DNA of 64,000 nucleotides from contig JAKAHV010000001.1 of the NCBI GenBank assembly GCA_021825295.1, forward strand, positions 62,001-126,000, given 5' to 3'. Shown piece by piece: positions 22,735 through 31,582 of this stretch. The notes below the pieces were generated by a model. It was given only the letters and a program-made list of their open reading frames with translations. It was not told the DNA's origin and searched no databases. Origin of the DNA: Nitrospirota bacterium (GTDB lineage Bacteria; Nitrospirota; Thermodesulfovibrionia; Thermodesulfovibrionales; JdFR-88). How positions within the stretch are numbered: the stretch's first letter is position 1; each line of letters begins with the position of its first letter. The translations under genes and the position numbers were made by a program.

Positions 22735-25017
22735 TCATGCAAACAGACTTATGATTCCCGCGCCCCGGTTGCCTTCTTGGCCGGCTGGCGCGTTAAGGCC
22801 CGGCTGCCCCTGTAGCTGCGCCGGACCGGTTTTTTCCACGGCGGAAGGGCCCTCGCTTTTCCCGCGGCCCTCCCAACCTTCCCTTTTCCTGTTTCTCAGG
22901 GAGACTGAAAAACTGCCAACGCTTATTCCATCGCCAGCCAGTTTGCTTACGATGTTGCGCAGGTTGCCTTCGAGAAATTCCTTCCCTACGGGCTCGGAGG
23001 CGTTTATATGGGCGTTCACATGCCCCCTGTCGATGAACAGCTTTATGTCCATCTTCCCAAGCCCCTCGGGTTCTATTCTCACCTCGATCGTCTTTGCGTC
23101 CTGTTTGGTCACAACGAAGGGGGCATCCGCAATTGTTTTTTGGGGCCCATTGCCCGCCTGCGCGGCCGGCTCCGATGGTTGTCCCTGCTGTCCCTTTGCA
23201 TCGCCGTACAGGCCCGCCACGCTCTGAAGGCCAATATGGACCCCCGCGGGCTGGGTGGAAGCGCCCGGCTGGCTTGCCGACTGGTTCCCCGGCTGGCTTG
23301 CCAACTGGTTCATTGTCTGGGTCTGAAAGCCCGGCTGGTCCGGCCGCAATGCGCGCTGGCCGGAGGCGTGTCCCTCCGGCCGGCCCGGCAACCGGCTATC
23401 CGCAGGCTGACCTGCGGACTGGCCGAAAGACTGGTACGCGGACTTGCCCGCAGACTGGCCTGCAGGCTGGCCTGCAAACTGGTTCGAAAACCGGGATGCG
23501 GATCTGCCCGTGGACTTGTCCGAGGGGTCCGTCTGAACGGCCGGCTGGCCCTGGGCGCCAGCATCCCGGCCGGTTTGTGCATCCTGCTGCCCCTGGCCGC
23601 GGATTCTCATGATCTGCTGCCCCTGGCCGCGATCAAGGCCGGGCTGAGAATCCGCGCGCCCCGGCTGGATACCCGTCTGGCCTGCCTGGAGCGTCCTGTC
23701 CGCCGGAAAATCCCCATCCGCCCGAAAATCCCTGCCATGGGCCGCCATTACGCCTGTCCCCGCATTATCCGCGGCATGTCCGGCAGGCATGGAGACCGGG
23801 CCCTGTTCACCCTGTGGGGGCATAAGGTTTCCGGCAAATTTTTTATCCCCGATTGAAGGCTGCGGGGCCGGGCTCGCGGCAGGCTGCGTCTTCGCCTTCC
23901 CGGCATTGGAGTCAGCCTGTGGCGCATCCCCCTCCCCTGCCGGAGCAAAGCCGCCGGCTTTCTTCACCGAAAGCACATCCGGCGGTCTCGCCGCTGCCGT
24001 AAACCCGCCAGCGGCTTCCCCCGGGTCTGCCTTTTCCACCGGATGCGAAATGTCCGCAGATGAAACGCTTGCAGCCGCCGCGGTCAAAGCGATGCCCGCT
24101 TGCTTATCATCATGCCTGCCTTCAACATGGCTATCGGGTGATTCCTTGCCCCGGCCCGCCTCGCCGATACTTCTTTTGCCGGAAATATTGCCCTCACCGG
24201 TCTTGCCGGATAGAGCCGCATCCAAAGCCGGGGCCCCCGCCACGGCTGTTGCCCCCGATCCGCCCTGCGCCTGCGGGCCCGTTGCTCCGGCCCGGGAGTC
24301 CGCCGATCCGGTGATTTTAATCTTCGGGCCGGACACGGGCGCTATCGGGGGGGTGTTAGGCTGGGGGGTTGCGCTTTTCTTCCGGGATGCGGCCGCCTCC
24401 GCAAAAGATGCCGGGGTCTTGCCTGAATGGGGCGAAACCTGCCCGCAAGGCCCCGTCTGCCCGTCCTGACCTGTCTGACCGTTTTGATCTGTCTGGCCGG
24501 CTGGGCCTGTTTCATTATCAGGCATTATCTGACCGGCCGCTGTTTTTATTTTTGGACTGTCAAGCGCCGTTTGCGGACCGCCTTCCGTTATCTGACCGTC
24601 AGGAGCTGTCAGCCCGCCAGCCGTTATTTTTTGATCGTCCATTTTTTGATCTTCAGAGGATGCATGCGCTTCGGGTGATATTTCATTTTCACCGTTTAAC
24701 GATACTTGCCCGCTTGACGATTTCGACGATATCTGCCCATCCGGCGGCAGGGCGGCCGATTGCAGGAGGTTTTGTTGCTGAACGTCTTTTGGGTCTGCAG
24801 CGGGCTGCGAGGCTGTCTCCGCCTGCCGTGCGGTCATGCCGTTTGAGGGCGGCGCGGCCTGCGGGGCCATCATTTCCGACATTGCATCCTCGAATTTCCT
24901 GCCAGTCTCCTGCCCCGGGACCTGCCCGCCTGCCGGCTGCGCCATGCCCGCGCCGGCATTGAGTCTTATATTCGCCCCTATATTCGCATTATCCGCCAAT
25001 ATGAATGACGCCTTCAT
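22735..25017 (-). CDS. fliK: Hook-length control protein FliK, unusually long
   Basis: 760 residues from ATG 25017; in-frame ATGs up to 25068 exist, but a sigma-54-type promoter (25030-25045) lies between them and this start. The long N-terminal part is low-complexity, rich in Gln, Gly, Ala, Pro and Ser with degenerate GQ repeats (for example AGQPAGQSAGKSAY, GQTDQNGQTGQDGQTG). The C-terminal Flg_hook domain (about 630-720) has IRIEPEGLGKMDIKLFIDRG. FliK is a secreted molecular ruler that tells FlhB to switch substrate. Enterobacterial FliK has about 400 residues, so this copy is nearly twice as long. Coupled closely to flgD and flgE. Confidence 0.9.
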   Translation of the reverse strand: MKASFILADNANIGANIRLNAGAGMAQPAGGQVPGQETGRKFEDAMSEMMAPQAAPPSNGMTARQAETASQPAADPKDVQQQNLLQSAALPPDGQISSKSSSGQVSLNGENEISPEAHASSEDQKMDDQKITAGGLTAPDGQITEGGPQTALDSPKIKTAAGQIMPDNETGPAGQTDQNGQTGQDGQTGPCGQVSPHSGKTPASFAEAAASRKKSATPQPNTPPIAPVSGPKIKITGSADSRAGATGPQAQGGSGATAVAGAPALDAALSGKTGEGNISGKRSIGEAGRGKESPDSHVEGRHDDKQAGIALTAAAASVSSADISHPVEKADPGEAAGGFTAAARPPDVLSVKKAGGFAPAGEGDAPQADSNAGKAKTQPAASPAPQPSIGDKKFAGNLMPPQGEQGPVSMPAGHAADNAGTGVMAAHGRDFRADGDFPADRTLQAGQTGIQPGRADSQPGLDRGQGQQIMRIRGQGQQDAQTGRDAGAQGQPAVQTDPSDKSTGRSASRFSNQFAGQPAGQSAGKSAYQSFGQSAGQPADSRLPGRPEGHASGQRALRPDQPGFQTQTMNQLASQPGNQSASQPGASTQPAGVHIGLQSVAGLYGDAKGQQGQPSEPAAQAGNGPQKTIADAPFVVTKQDAKTIEVRIEPEGLGKMDIKLFIDRGHVNAHINASEPVGKEFLEGNLRNIVSKLAGDGISVGSFSVSLRNRKREGWEGRGKSEGPSAVEKTGPAQLQGQPGLNAPAGQEGNRGAGIISLFA

Positions 25018-25029
25018 GCAAAGACATTT

Positions 25030-25045
25030 ATCAATTTGCATGCCA
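25030..25045 (-). promoter_or_regulatory. Sigma-54-type promoter in front of fliK-flgD-flgE
   Basis: The minus strand reads TGGCATG-CAAA-TTGAT with an exact N4 spacer, differing from consensus at one base of the -24 box and at the C of the -12 box. Predicted transcription start is near 25019, two bases before the ATG at 25017, so the message would be leaderless or translation would begin further in. The upstream interval 25069-25287 has no gene. Confidence 0.55.
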
Positions 25046-25287
25046 GCCCGCATGACTAAGCCTGACATACGGCCTGATGCGGCCGCAAAACCGCGTGAAA
25101 TGTGTTTTTTTGAGCTAAAACCGTCCGGACAGTAAAGGCTAAACAGGCGGATATAAAAGAAAAAACCAATCCATTTGAGCGTGGGCGGAATAAAACTGTT
25201 TTTGAGGGCAACCGTGAACTCTGTTTTCTTTTAACCGGGCGACATTGCTTTTGCGGCGGGGAGAGTTGAAGCGGCGGAGTGAAAGAT

Positions 25288-25791
25288 TTACCTGATGGGA
25301 ATTTTTTTCCCGATGCCAAGCATTCCGTTTGAGATCGCGGCGGTCTCCTTGGGGGACATATGGGCCATCACATCAGCGGCCTTTCTGGGCTTCATCATGA
25401 GCATTATTTTTACCGCCGTTTGAAGGTCGAGCCTGGAGATCGCATCGGCGGTATTTTCCGAAGGCATGGTCTCGTAGACCTTCACCAGGCGCAGCGTGCT
25501 CTTGTTTGTGGCCGTCCGGAGCATTTTCAGCGCGTTTTGCACCTGGACGAGGAGGTCCTGGTACCTGGCTATCCTCTGGTCCACGTCCTTTTTTAGCGCC
25601 TGCAGCCTTGCCTCCGACATCTTAAGCGCCTCTTCGCGGGATTTCAGTTCGCCGTCCTGCTGCCCGCCGCCCCCGGGGCTCACGTTGTATGCGGGCTGGA
25701 GGGCGCGTGCCTGCGCGGGGATGAGCAGAAGGAAGACGGCTAAAAACAGGGATGCGCGGAGTTTCCACGCGCCTGCCCGGCGCGCGCTCAT
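25288..25791 (-). CDS. MotE-like periplasmic flagellar protein (MgtE N-terminal-like domain)
   Basis: 167 residues: a signal peptide or N-terminal anchor (about 10-30, ending AQARA), a Gly-rich spacer, a coiled coil (about 48-95, SREEALKMSEARLQALKKDVDQRI) and a C-terminal MgtE_N-like helical domain (LDLQTAVKIMLMMKPRKAADVMAHMSPKETAAI). This architecture matches MotE-type proteins, which in rhizobia act as periplasmic chaperones of the stator-linked MotC. It overlaps fliJ as ATGA, so it belongs to the flgB operon. No motC is visible; its partner here is unknown. Confidence 0.8.
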   Translation of the reverse strand: MSARRAGAWKLRASLFLAVFLLLIPAQARALQPAYNVSPGGGGQQDGELKSREEALKMSEARLQALKKDVDQRIARYQDLLVQVQNALKMLRTATNKSTLRLVKVYETMPSENTADAISRLDLQTAVKIMLMMKPRKAADVMAHMSPKETAAISNGMLGIGKKIPIR

Positions 25792-26225
25792 TTGTCCGCC
25801 TTCCTGGTGATGGTGTTGAAATCCAGCTCCTTTTGCTCCAGAGACTGTTTTTCCCGGAGTTCCTCGCCGGCTATCCTGTCGCGCAGTATCTCGAAGACGC
25901 GCTCCTCCCGGTAGGCGTCGCGGAGGGCGCTTTGTTTCAGTTCCACCTCGGCCAGTATGTCCGAGATCTTTTTTTCCTGTTCCTTTATCCGCTTGTCCAG
26001 GTAGATCACGTAGTTGCTCAGCAGTTCGAGCCTGCCCGTATCGAGTGTCCCGCGGGAATATATCTCGTCCATGGTCTCGATGTTCTCGGCCAGCTTCACC
26101 TTCATGCCGTCAAGCTTGTTCATCTCCACCTGGAGGCGCTCCCTTGTCTGCCTCATCTCCAGCGACATCTGCTCCTTCACAACGCCCTTCCATTCGATGA
26201 TCCTCGAAAGTTTTTTGCTTGTCAT
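25788..26225 (-). CDS. fliJ: Flagellar export chaperone escort FliJ
   Basis: 145 residues, almost all alpha-helical coiled coil with heptad spacing (for example RQTRERLQVEMNKLDGM, YVIYLDKRIKEQEKKI, LRDAYREERVFEIL). Length and position directly behind fliI (ATGA overlap) identify FliJ, the stalk-like subunit that links the FliI ATPase ring to FlhA and cycles export chaperones. Sequence conservation in this family is low, so identity rests partly on context. Confidence 0.9.
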   Translation of the reverse strand: MTSKKLSRIIEWKGVVKEQMSLEMRQTRERLQVEMNKLDGMKVKLAENIETMDEIYSRGTLDTGRLELLSNYVIYLDKRIKEQEKKISDILAEVELKQSALRDAYREERVFEILRDRIAGEELREKQSLEQKELDFNTITRKADK

Positions 26226-27571
26226 GAGCGTTCCTCAGCTTTTTTCTCAATGCCTCCGAAGATATAATAGAGCCCCTGTATGCTGTCGGCCATGTCGCGC
26301 CTTTCGTTCATGTCCTGCCGGAGATACTCCCTCAGCCTGTCGATCACGCCGATGGCGAAGTCCACCCGGGGGTTCGAGCCCGCCTTGTAGGCGCCTAGGT
26401 TTATCATGTCCTCCATTTTCTTGTAAGTGGCCATAGCCTCCATGAACCTGGAGGCGTATTGCCTGTGCCTTCCGTCGACGATGTCCGGCATGAGGCGGCT
26501 CACGCTCTGAAGTATGTCTATGGAGGGATAGTGGTTTTCCATCGCGAGGCCCCTCGACAGCACGATATGCCCGTCCAGGATGGCCCTGGCCGCGTCGGCG
26601 ACCGGATCGGACATGTCGTCGCCCTCGGCCAGGACGGTGTATATGCCGGTGATGCTGCCGCGCCCCTCGCTCGTGCCCGCGCGCTCCAGTATCTTCGGCA
26701 GCAGTGCGAACACGGAGGGGGTGTAACCCTTTGTGGTGGGCGGCTCCCCCACGGCAAGGCCGATCTCCCTTTGGGCCTGCGCCACCCTTGTCAGGGAATC
26801 CATGAGCAGCAGGACGTTTTCCCCCCTGTCCCTGAAATACTCCGCTATGGCGGTGGCGGCCAGCGCGGCCCTCACCTTGGCAAGCGGGGGATTTTCCGCC
26901 GTGGAGATTACTACCACCGATTTTTTCATGCCGTCCTCGCCCAGGTCCTTTTCGATGAACTCCCTTACTTCCCTGCCGCGCTCGCCGATAAGCGCGATAA
27001 CGTTGACGGTGGCCTCGGTGAACCTGGCCGTCATGCCCAGAAGGACGCTTTTGCCGACGCCGGAGCCGGCCATGATGCCGATCCTCTGGCCCTTGCCGCA
27101 GGTCAGAAGCCCGTTGATCGCCCTTATGCCCAGGTCCAGCGGATCGTGGATCCTTTTTCTTCCCATCGGGCTCGGGGTGGGCGACATCAGCGGATAGTCC
27201 ATCCCCGTTATCGGCCCCTTTCCGTCCATCGGCTGGCACCTGTCGTTTACGACCCTGCCCTTCATCTCCGGGCCCACCTTCACGGAGACGTTCTTGCCCA
27301 GAAGCTCCACGGGGCTGCCAGGCTTTATGCCGGCCAGCTCTCCCGTGGCCATAAGAAGCACATGGCCCTCCCTGAAACCCACGACCTCGGCGTCTATCGG
27401 GTCCGCGCTCCCCGGACCGCCTGAATTCGCGTGGATGAGGCAGGACTCCCCTATGGAGGTCTCCATGCCGGCGGCCTTGATGATGATCCCGGTTATTTCC
27501 GTGACCTTGCCGTGGGCCTTCATGGTCTCGCTGTTTTTTACCGCTTCTATATACGGCATTAAACTCAGCAT
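26222..27571 (-). CDS. fliI: Flagellar export ATPase FliI
   Basis: 449 residues from ATG 27571, aligning with the usual N-terminus (MLSLMPYIEAVKNS); readings up to 27649 start with TTG inside fliH, and ATG 27559 is an alternative. FliI is the hexameric ATPase of the export apparatus, related to the F1 beta subunit. Walker A AGSGVGKS at 168-175, LIGERGREVREFIEKDLG, Walker B VLLLMDSLTRVAQAQREIGLA, and GEPPTTKGYTPSVF are all present. It is the enzyme with FliH as regulator and FliJ as stalk, both adjacent. Confidence 0.97.
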   Translation of the reverse strand: MLSLMPYIEAVKNSETMKAHGKVTEITGIIIKAAGMETSIGESCLIHANSGGPGSADPIDAEVVGFREGHVLLMATGELAGIKPGSPVELLGKNVSVKVGPEMKGRVVNDRCQPMDGKGPITGMDYPLMSPTPSPMGRKRIHDPLDLGIRAINGLLTCGKGQRIGIMAGSGVGKSVLLGMTARFTEATVNVIALIGERGREVREFIEKDLGEDGMKKSVVVISTAENPPLAKVRAALAATAIAEYFRDRGENVLLLMDSLTRVAQAQREIGLAVGEPPTTKGYTPSVFALLPKILERAGTSEGRGSITGIYTVLAEGDDMSDPVADAARAILDGHIVLSRGLAMENHYPSIDILQSVSRLMPDIVDGRHRQYASRFMEAMATYKKMEDMINLGAYKAGSNPRVDFAIGVIDRLREYLRQDMNERRDMADSIQGLYYIFGGIEKKAEERS

Positions 27572-27611
27572 CCCATATGCGGCCTGTGCCGCCCCCTTTT
27601 CCCCCGGCCCT

Positions 27612-28322
27612 TCACTTTCCGCCTGCTTCCTGCCGCCTGCCGCCGGCAAGTTGTATCGCCATCTGTTTAATCAGGTTTTTAAGCTGGGGGTCGATATCGG
27701 TCACGATCTGCTGGTTTGGCCCGGCGATCACGCAGCCGGAGCGCGGCGCCCCGGGGTCGCTCTCAAAGACGATGTCCGCGTGCCCCCCCAGAAGCTCAGG
27801 TTTATGCTTCGAGATGGTCTCCAGCAATGCGGGGGTCGTCCGTATCGTTATCCTGCCCTGCGGCTGCATTTTCGAGAGCGCTTCCCTGGTGATCCTGGTG
27901 ACGGCCTCCGGATTGACGGTAAGCTCCTCGATGATTATCTTCCTGGCCGCGCTCATTGCAAGCTCCACGAACTGCGGCTCCATCTCGCGCAGCGTCCTGT
28001 CCCTGAACGCCAGAAGCTCTCCGACCAGGTTTTCGAGTTTTCCAAGCAGGACGATTGCCTTCTGCTCGCCCATGGCAAACCCCGCCTGTTCTCCCGCCGC
28101 GAACCCCTTTTCGTAAGCCTCGCGTTCAAGGACTTCCAGCCTGTTTGTGATCTCCGCGGCCTTTTCGCCGTCATCGTCCTCAGCGCCGCCCCCGCCCTCC
28201 GCGTCGAAGGCGGGCATGGGGTCCGCCCTATCTGCCTGATACGGGACGCTTTCCAGCGGCGGCATCTCGAACGGCAGGACCTCCCCGGGAAGCTCCGCGC
28301 CGGCAAAACCGTCAGACCACAA
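27612..28322 (-). CDS. fliH: Flagellar export ATPase regulator FliH
   Basis: 236 residues from TTG 28322, chosen because AAGGAG lies nine bases upstream inside the end of fliG. An acidic, Pro/Gly-rich N-terminus (1-60) precedes long helices (EVLEREAYEKGFAAGEQAGFAMGEQ, containing AxxxG-type repeats) and the C-terminal FliI-binding domain with MSAARKIIIEELTVNPEAV and DPGAPRSGCVIAGPNQQIVTDIDPQLKNL. FliH dimers bind FliI and FliN. Overlaps fliG by 11 bases. Confidence 0.92.
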   Translation of the reverse strand: MWSDGFAGAELPGEVLPFEMPPLESVPYQADRADPMPAFDAEGGGGAEDDDGEKAAEITNRLEVLEREAYEKGFAAGEQAGFAMGEQKAIVLLGKLENLVGELLAFRDRTLREMEPQFVELAMSAARKIIIEELTVNPEAVTRITREALSKMQPQGRITIRTTPALLETISKHKPELLGGHADIVFESDPGAPRSGCVIAGPNQQIVTDIDPQLKNLIKQMAIQLAGGRRQEAGGK

Positions 28323-29295
28323 GCTCCTCGTCTCCTTTCCCGGCAAGGATGATCCTGCCTTCCGCCTCGAGCTTTCTTGCGATCTTCACGATGGACTGCT
28401 GCGCCTTCTCCACATCCGACACCCTGGCGGGGCCCTTGTTCTGCATCTCCTCCTTCAGGAGCTCCGCGGCCCTCTGGGACATGTTTTTGAAGAGCTTGTC
28501 CTTCAGCGCCTGCGATGCCGTCTTGAGCGCCAGGGTGAGGTCGTCCGTGGAGATATCCTTCAGGAGCACCTGGATGCCCTTGTCGTCCAGGCCCGCCAGG
28601 TCGTCAAAGACGAACATGAACCCGCGGACGGAATCGGCCATGCCCGCGTTCCTCTCCTCCATCGCCTCCAGCACCTTCTGTTCGGTCGACCGGTCGCAAT
28701 GGTTCAGTATCTCGGCAAGCGTCTTTGCCCCCTCGATCTTCTTTCCCGACCCGCCGCCCACGTCAAGGTGGCCCTTGAGCGTCTCGTTAAGCTCCTCGAT
28801 TGCGCTTTCGGGGATGCGCTCCGTCATGGCAATCCTGAAGGAGACCTCGGATTTCAGGGCGTCCGGAAGCAACACCAGCACCTCGGCGGCCTTCGGGGCC
28901 TCCAGGAGGCTCACTATAAGGGCGACGGTCTGGGGGTGCTCGGTGACAAGGAAATTGGAAAGCGTCTTGGCGTCAACCCATTTAAGGGAATCAAGCGACC
29001 TGCTCTTCGTGGCCACCTCCAAAACCTTTCCCGCGCTCTCCTCACCCAGTCCCTTCGAAAGCGCCTCTTTTATGAACTCATCCCCGCTGACGATCATGTC
29101 GCCCTTGGTTATCACCTCGTTGACCTCGTCGAGGACGCCCTGGAGGGTGGCGCGCCTGATGGAGGAGAGCCTGGTCATGTGTTTGGTTATCTCCTCCACG
29201 TATTTCATGTCGAGGACTTTCAGCACCTCGGCCGCGGCCTCCTTGCCTATCGAGGCCAGGAATATGGCCGCCTTTTCATATCCTGAAAGGCCCAT
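28312..29295 (-). CDS. fliG: Flagellar motor switch protein FliG
   Basis: 327 residues, normal length. FliG forms the top of the C ring: the N domain (1-105) binds FliF, the middle domain carries the FliM-binding TEHPQTVALIVS (EHPQ motif), and the C domain holds the charged torque helix (FDDLAGLDDKGIQVLLKDI with K and D/E residues facing the stator). It starts seven bases before the end of fliF-side spacing and overlaps fliH. No fusion to FliF. Confidence 0.97.
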   Translation of the reverse strand: MGLSGYEKAAIFLASIGKEAAAEVLKVLDMKYVEEITKHMTRLSSIRRATLQGVLDEVNEVITKGDMIVSGDEFIKEALSKGLGEESAGKVLEVATKSRSLDSLKWVDAKTLSNFLVTEHPQTVALIVSLLEAPKAAEVLVLLPDALKSEVSFRIAMTERIPESAIEELNETLKGHLDVGGGSGKKIEGAKTLAEILNHCDRSTEQKVLEAMEERNAGMADSVRGFMFVFDDLAGLDDKGIQVLLKDISTDDLTLALKTASQALKDKLFKNMSQRAAELLKEEMQNKGPARVSDVEKAQQSIVKIARKLEAEGRIILAGKGDEELVV

Positions 29296-29301
29296 GGTCT
29301 T

Positions 29302-30858
29302 CTATTTTTCCTCTATCCAGTTTTTGATCATGAAGGCCGCATCCTTCGGGTTCTCCCTGGCCCAGCCGATGACCCTGGATTCGGGGGTCTGCTTTTCAGC
29401 CGCAATCTGCTTTTGCCCCCCGGCCTGCTCCAGGAGTTTCATTGCCTCCTCCGGCAACTGCGGGGCCTCCGGCGCGTGCTTGCCGGGCCTCGAAAGGGCC
29501 TTTACCAAAGGCCTTATCACAAAGAAGAATATGAGGATGACGAATACAAGCGGCGAAAGACGCTTGAGGGCCGATTCGGCGGCGGGCAGAATCACCGAGG
29601 GCTTGTGCGCGGCCGCAAGCTCTTCTTCGGCCCCGCCGTTGAAGGGCATGTTCACCACCTTCACCTGGTCTCCCCTGCCGGCGTCGTAGCCCACGGCCTT
29701 TTTCACCATATCCTCGAACTGCTTCAGGTCCTGGTCGGAGCGCGGGATGTATTGCAATTTACCCTTTACGTTTTTATAAGTGCCGTCAACAAGGGCGACG
29801 ACGGAAAGCCGCCTGACGACGCCCGTGGCGTTTTCTATATGGCTTGTGACCTCGTTTATCTCGTAATTGACGGTCTCATTCTTCTTCTCGGACTGGCCCT
29901 GCGTGGAAAACGCGGCAACGGGCGGTTTCCCGGGCAGGTTTGACGCGGCGCCCGGCACGCCGCCCGGGGCGCCGGTCGTGGATTTCTCTTCGGTGGTCTG
30001 CTGGCTCCTGGCCACCTGGCTGTCCGGGTCGTAGGTTTTCTCGATCTTGTCCATCTTCGTAAAATCTATGTCCGCGGCCACCCTTACCTTCACGTTTCCA
30101 GGCCCCACCACGGGCGCCAGGATGCCGGAGACACGGTTTTCGATGTCTTTTTCCACCGTGTGCTCATATTCAAGCTGGCTGCCGGTGAGCACGATGCTTT
30201 CGTCCTCCGGGGCATTCAGGATATACCCCTGGCTGTCCACTATGGAAACGTCCGAGGGGGAAAGCCCCTCGACACTGCTGGCCACCAGGTGAACGATGCC
30301 CTGCACCTGGCCCTGCGAGAGGGCCCTGCCGGGGGCGAGCTTTATCAGCACGGAAGCCCTGGGCTTGCCCGGCTTGTCGCTCAGGAAATCACTGTTGTCG
30401 GGTATCACAAGCTGGACCCTGCAGAGCTCGATGCCGGAGATGGCCATGATCGTGCGGGCAAGCTCGCCCTGAAGCGCCCTTTTGTAGTCCACTTTCTGCA
30501 CGAAATCCGTTGTGGTATAGCTGTTTTTATCGAATATCTCAAATCCCACCCCGCCGCTTTGCGGCAGGCCCTCGGCGGCAAGTTTCAGCCGCAGGACGGC
30601 GACCTTGTCGGCCGGCACCATAAGCCCCTGGGATGTGGCCTTGTAGGGTATCTTCTGCTGGTCAAGCTTCTGCATGATAAGCCCTGCGTCCTCGTCTGTC
30701 AGGTTCGAGTACAAAAGCTCGTAATCCGGCCTCTGGAGCCAGACGAACGAGACTATAATGGCGGCCACCAGCAGGACCGCGCCCCCGAAAAACGCAGCCT
30801 GTCTGCCCTTGGGCAGGCCCTTGAGCTGCTCCAGTATGTCCATGATCTGCTTCGGCAT
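29302..30858 (-). CDS. fliF: Flagellar MS-ring protein FliF
   Basis: 518 residues. Two membrane helices, at about 24-42 and 430-455, bracket the periplasmic ring-building domains; LYSNLTDEDAGLIMQKLDQQKIPYK and ARASVLIKL-type stretches are diagnostic. The C-terminal cytoplasmic tail (DAAFMIKNWIEEK) binds FliG. FliF is the first ring built and the base of the export apparatus. The ATG overlaps the fliE stop by one base (TGATG). The middle contains a Gly/Pro-rich insert around TGAPGGVPGAASNLPGK, as is common. Confidence 0.97.
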   Translation of the reverse strand: MPKQIMDILEQLKGLPKGRQAAFFGGAVLLVAAIIVSFVWLQRPDYELLYSNLTDEDAGLIMQKLDQQKIPYKATSQGLMVPADKVAVLRLKLAAEGLPQSGGVGFEIFDKNSYTTTDFVQKVDYKRALQGELARTIMAISGIELCRVQLVIPDNSDFLSDKPGKPRASVLIKLAPGRALSQGQVQGIVHLVASSVEGLSPSDVSIVDSQGYILNAPEDESIVLTGSQLEYEHTVEKDIENRVSGILAPVVGPGNVKVRVAADIDFTKMDKIEKTYDPDSQVARSQQTTEEKSTTGAPGGVPGAASNLPGKPPVAAFSTQGQSEKKNETVNYEINEVTSHIENATGVVRRLSVVALVDGTYKNVKGKLQYIPRSDQDLKQFEDMVKKAVGYDAGRGDQVKVVNMPFNGGAEEELAAAHKPSVILPAAESALKRLSPLVFVILIFFFVIRPLVKALSRPGKHAPEAPQLPEEAMKLLEQAGGQKQIAAEKQTPESRVIGWARENPKDAAFMIKNWIEEK

Positions 30859-31166
30859 CAGAGCTGCATCCCCATGATCTGGTCGTATGCGCTCAGAATC
30901 CGGTTCCTGACTTCAATCATGAGCTGAAAGTTGAGGTTCGCCTTCTGCATCTCGATAATGGCCTGCGTCATGTCCCCGCCGTTCGAGAGGTCCGTAACGG
31001 CCTTGTCGGCGCTCTGCTGTATCTGGCTTATCTCGTTTATGGCCTGGTTCATCGCCTCGTCAAACCCGCTGGCTTCGGCCTTCTTTCCACCGGCCTGGGG
31101 CCCGCCGGGAAGCGCCCCGGCCCCGCCGGCCCCGTTAATGCCTCCGTTTACACCGATATCGGACAT
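30858..31166 (-). CDS. fliE: MS-ring to rod junction protein FliE
   Basis: 102 residues. A Gly/Asn-rich start (1-33) is followed by the conserved FliE helices: FDEAMNQAINEISQIQQSADKAV and QAIIEMQKANLNFQLMIEVRNRIL. FliE connects the MS ring to the proximal rod. One-base overlaps with flgC (TAATG) and fliF (TGATG) show tight coupling. Confidence 0.95.
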   Translation of the reverse strand: MSDIGVNGGINGAGGAGALPGGPQAGGKKAEASGFDEAMNQAINEISQIQQSADKAVTDLSNGGDMTQAIIEMQKANLNFQLMIEVRNRILSAYDQIMGMQL

Positions 31167-31576
31167 TACTGGCCTCCCAGCTCAAGGGCCTTGGCGAACA
31201 TGGCCTTCGAGACATTGAACGTGGAGACGGACGCCTCGTAGGCGCGATAGGCCGTCATCATATTGACCATCTCCTCCACCACATTTATGTCCGGCATGGT
31301 GACAAAACCTTTTTTGTCCGCATCCGGGTTGGACGGGTCATAGACCTGCTGAAAGGCGTTCTCCTTGACTACATTGGAGACCTGCACGCCCTCGAGCGTG
31401 CCCTGGCCCTCGTCAACCGGCATGGTGGAGAAGACGACCTCCCTTTTCCTGTACGGCCCGCCCTCCTCGGACTTTGTCGACCTGGCGTTTGCCATATTGG
31501 AGGCTATGGCGTCCATCCTCTGCCTCTGCGCGCTCAGCGCCGAGGCGCTCACCTCAAGAATTCCGAAAGAATCCAT
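31166..31576 (-). CDS. flgC: Proximal rod protein FlgC
   Basis: 136 residues. Rod family signature at the N-terminus (ILEVSASALSAQRQRMDAIASNMANARST) and the C-terminal FVTMPDINVVEEMVNMMTAYRAYEASVSTFN. FlgC forms part of the rod through the periplasm. Six bases separate it from flgB and one base overlaps fliE. Confidence 0.97.
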   Translation of the reverse strand: MDSFGILEVSASALSAQRQRMDAIASNMANARSTKSEEGGPYRKREVVFSTMPVDEGQGTLEGVQVSNVVKENAFQQVYDPSNPDADKKGFVTMPDINVVEEMVNMMTAYRAYEASVSTFNVSKAMFAKALELGGQ

Positions 31577-31582
31577 TTTTCA

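Noticed and set aside
26980-27000. GCCGATAA on the plus strand inside fliI
   Set aside because: No TAAA at the right distance and it lies within coding sequence facing no gene; such hits occur by chance.
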